In this document: positions 4,386 to 5,117 of the stretch, piece by piece
Layout of the letters: every line of letters starts with the position of its first letter
How positions within the stretch are numbered: the first letter of the stretch is position 1
Assembly: GCA_017616925.1 (NCBI GenBank)
Contig: JAFZXG010000142.1
Location: 1 to 5,117, forward strand
Length of the DNA: 5,117 nucleotides
Origin: Clostridia bacterium
GTDB taxonomy: Bacteria > Bacillota > Clostridia > Christensenellales > Borkfalkiaceae
Direction of reading: 5' to 3'
Program-made: the position numbers and the translations under genes
The notes under the pieces: generated by a model
What the model saw: the letters and a program-made list of their open reading frames with translations, nothing else
The model's database searches: none
What the model was told of the DNA's origin: nothing

Positions 4386-5117
4386 ATGCTGGCTAAAACT
4401 CAATGCTATACGTTAATAGGGCTGAACGGAGTTCCCGTCTGCGCGGAAGTCGACGTGGGCAATGGTCTGCCGTCTTTCGATATCGTGGGGCTCGGCGATA
4501 CCGCGGTAAAGGAATCCAAAGAACGCATACGCGCCGCGATAAAGAACAGCGGTATGAGTTTACCCGCCAAAAAGATAGTGTGCAATCTCGCGCCCGCGGA
4601 CGTGAAAAAGGAAGGTTCGGCTTTCGACCTGTCGCTTGCGGTGGGGCTGCTTAAAGCCTTCGGGCAACTCGTCTTCGGCGACGATAAGACCGTATTTTTA
4701 GGCGAACTGTCTTTGGACGGATCGTTAAGGAAGGTAAACGGCGTTCTGCCAATACTTATTTCCGCGCTTTCGGACGGGTATAAAAAGTTCGTTATCCCCG
4801 CGGACAATGCGAGAGAAGCGTCTTTCGTGGACGGCGCGGAAGTTTATCCCGCAAACAGTTTAAGGGAAGTTATAGATCATCTTTCGGGCTATAAACCGCT
4901 TGAAAGGGTAGTGCCGCTCGATTATCTTAAAGAGAGAGTCAAAAGGACTTATTCCGAAGACCTTTCCTTTATAAAAGGACAGAAGGTAGCGAAACGCGCT
5001 TTGGAAGTCGCGGTATCGGGCGGGCATAATATTCTGTTCGTGGGCGCGCCGGGAACGGGCAAGACCATGCTTGCGAAGTGTATTCCGACCATAATGCCCG
5101 ATATGACCAAGGAAGAA
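4386..5117 (+). CDS. comM: ComM/YifB-family AAA+ ATPase (Mg-chelatase-like), 3' truncated
   Basis: The first 244 codons of a protein normally about 500 residues long are present; the frame is open to the window end. The N-terminal ChlI-like (Lon-protease-fold) domain spans about residues 20-141, with VDVGNGLPSFDIVGLGDTAVKESKERIRAAI and LAPADVKKEGSAFDLSLAVGLL as family hallmarks and GELSLDGSLRKVNGVLP following. The AAA+ domain begins around 190 with IKGQKVAKRALEVAVSGGHNILFVG, then a Walker A GAPGTGKT (220-227). Walker B, sensor and C-terminal regions lie outside the window. In naturally competent Gram-negatives ComM is a hexameric helicase promoting branch migration during transformation; homologues occur widely in bacteria with no known competence. 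GGAG at 4376-4379, 6 nt before the ATG, sets the start, and MLAKTQCYTLIGLNG is the usual N-terminus. It has its own promoter after the rplS terminator. dprA often follows comM and may lie beyond the window. Confidence 0.95.
   Translation, partial: MLAKTQCYTLIGLNGVPVCAEVDVGNGLPSFDIVGLGDTAVKESKERIRAAIKNSGMSLPAKKIVCNLAPADVKKEGSAFDLSLAVGLLKAFGQLVFGDDKTVFLGELSLDGSLRKVNGVLPILISALSDGYKKFVIPADNAREASFVDGAEVYPANSLREVIDHLSGYKPLERVVPLDYLKERVKRTYSEDLSFIKGQKVAKRALEVAVSGGHNILFVGAPGTGKTMLAKCIPTIMPDMTKEE

Noticed and set aside
1..5117. Mobile elements, CRISPR arrays, tRNA or rRNA genes, toxin-antitoxin or defence modules
   Set aside because: No transposase or phage motifs, spaced direct repeats, cloverleaf-like sequences or small toxin pairs were seen. 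Nearly all of the DNA is explained by known housekeeping genes.

Overview
This is a housekeeping segment of a bacterial chromosome. It looks like a Firmicutes genome, most likely an uncultured or poorly known member of the Clostridia. Three things support that: the gene order ffh-rpsP-khpA-rimM-trmD-rbgA-rnhB, the RbgA-type circularly permuted GTPase, and strong AGGAGG-type ribosome binding sites with TTG/GTG start variants. Codon use is a moderate-GC mixture with frequent ATA (Ile) and AGA/AGG (Arg). No genus can be named from the sequence alone.

Positions 1-3746 form one tightly packed plus-strand run. It starts with the 3' end of ffh (signal recognition particle), then rpsP (ribosomal protein bS16), khpA (KH-domain RNA-binding protein), rimM (16S/30S maturation), trmD (tRNA m1G37 methyltransferase), rbgA/ylqF (50S assembly GTPase), rnhB (RNase HII) and a yraN/UPF0102 nuclease-like gene. 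After rpsP the junctions are very short or overlapping: 11 nt, 6 nt, 11-nt overlap, 1 nt, 1-nt overlap and 76-nt overlap. I see no terminator inside this run, so it probably behaves as one operon.

Positions 3747-4254 hold rplS (ribosomal protein bL19) as a nearly self-contained unit: a good extended -10 promoter, a structured leader of about 76 nt, the gene, and a strong intrinsic terminator. In Bacillus and many relatives rplS lies directly between trmD and rbgA. Here trmD and rbgA are 1 nt apart and rplS sits four genes further on, between yraN and comM. Positions 4255-4385 contain a near-consensus promoter and a short structured leader. Positions 4386-5117 hold the first 244 codons of a ComM/YifB-family AAA+ protein that runs off the window.

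The genes share a translation theme: ribosomal proteins bS16 and bL19, subunit assembly factors RimM and RbgA, reading-frame fidelity (TrmD), protein targeting (Ffh) and RNA binding (KhpA). A nucleic-acid maintenance group follows (RNase HII, YraN, ComM). I see no mobile element, CRISPR array, tRNA or rRNA, and no convincing unknown system. The points worth a second look are the displaced rplS unit with its leader, the rnhB/yraN dual-coding overlap with its embedded ribosome binding site, a Glu at the catalytic Asp position of TrmD, and the structured comM leader.
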